Positions 5,376 through 5,409 of a stretch of DNA of 5,409 nucleotides are shown here, in pieces (the first letter of the stretch is position 1; every line of letters starts with the position of its first letter). Below the pieces are notes generated by a model that was not told the DNA's origin, did no database searches, and worked only from the letters and a program-made list of their open reading frames with translations. This DNA is from a bacterium (GTDB lineage: Bacteria; Chloroflexota; Dormibacteria; UBA8260; Bog-877). The stretch lies in assembly GCA_021791455.1 (NCBI GenBank), contig JAJYWM010000373.1, positions 1 to 5,409 on the forward strand. Reading direction: 5' to 3'. Made by a program: the position numbers and the translations under genes.

Positions 5376-5409
5376 ATCGCTGCGGAGGGCCTTCGGCTCT
5401 GGCGAGAGC

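Noticed and set aside
1..5409. CRISPR arrays, tRNA or rRNA genes, toxin-antitoxin pairs, phage genes.
   Set aside because: No regularly spaced repeats, cloverleaf-like segments, rRNA-like sequence or recognisable motifs of these systems were seen on either strand.

Overview
The window is GC-rich with GC-biased third codon positions and frequent GTG starts. Its protein types (IS1634- and IS1380-type transposases, a large family-5 solute-binding lipoprotein, a HemK-like methyltransferase, a streptomycin-kinase-like protein) point to an actinobacterium or close relative. This is inferred from style and families; no marker gene fixes the species.

Layout. Positions 1-944 are a mosaic of two broken insertion sequences in the same orientation. 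The C-terminal third of an IS1634-type transposase enters from the left edge and ends at 630. It abuts a C-terminal fragment of an IS1380-type transposase (630-944) that begins exactly at the catalytic E-(6)-K motif. A hairpin spans the end of the second fragment. Positions 945-1397 hold no gene I can support. A sigma70-like promoter (1398-1427) and a good Shine-Dalgarno lead into a 650-residue family-5 (peptide/nickel type) ABC solute-binding lipoprotein at 1526-3478. No permease or ATPase gene accompanies it here. Positions 3479-3825 separate it from a convergent gene; they are gene-poor and rich in inverted repeats, plausibly terminators or a structured RNA.

On the minus strand, 4626-3826 encodes a HemK/PrmC-like methyltransferase whose NPPY motif reads VVPY. 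Divergent from it, on the plus strand, an aminoglycoside/streptomycin 6-kinase-like gene starts at 4890. It stops at an in-frame TAA (5373-5375) before the catalytic half, although the same frame continues with family-like sequence to the window edge. Its start is preceded by a strong Shine-Dalgarno and an 11-codon leader ORF whose stop overlaps the kinase start (GTGA). The start codon also lies inside nested inverted repeats. This could be a leader-controlled resistance gene, or the upstream remains of a frameshifted, decaying kinase.

The genes do not form one pathway. The window reads as a chromosomal stretch scarred by IS elements, with one transport gene, one protein-modification-type gene and one possibly decaying resistance-type gene.
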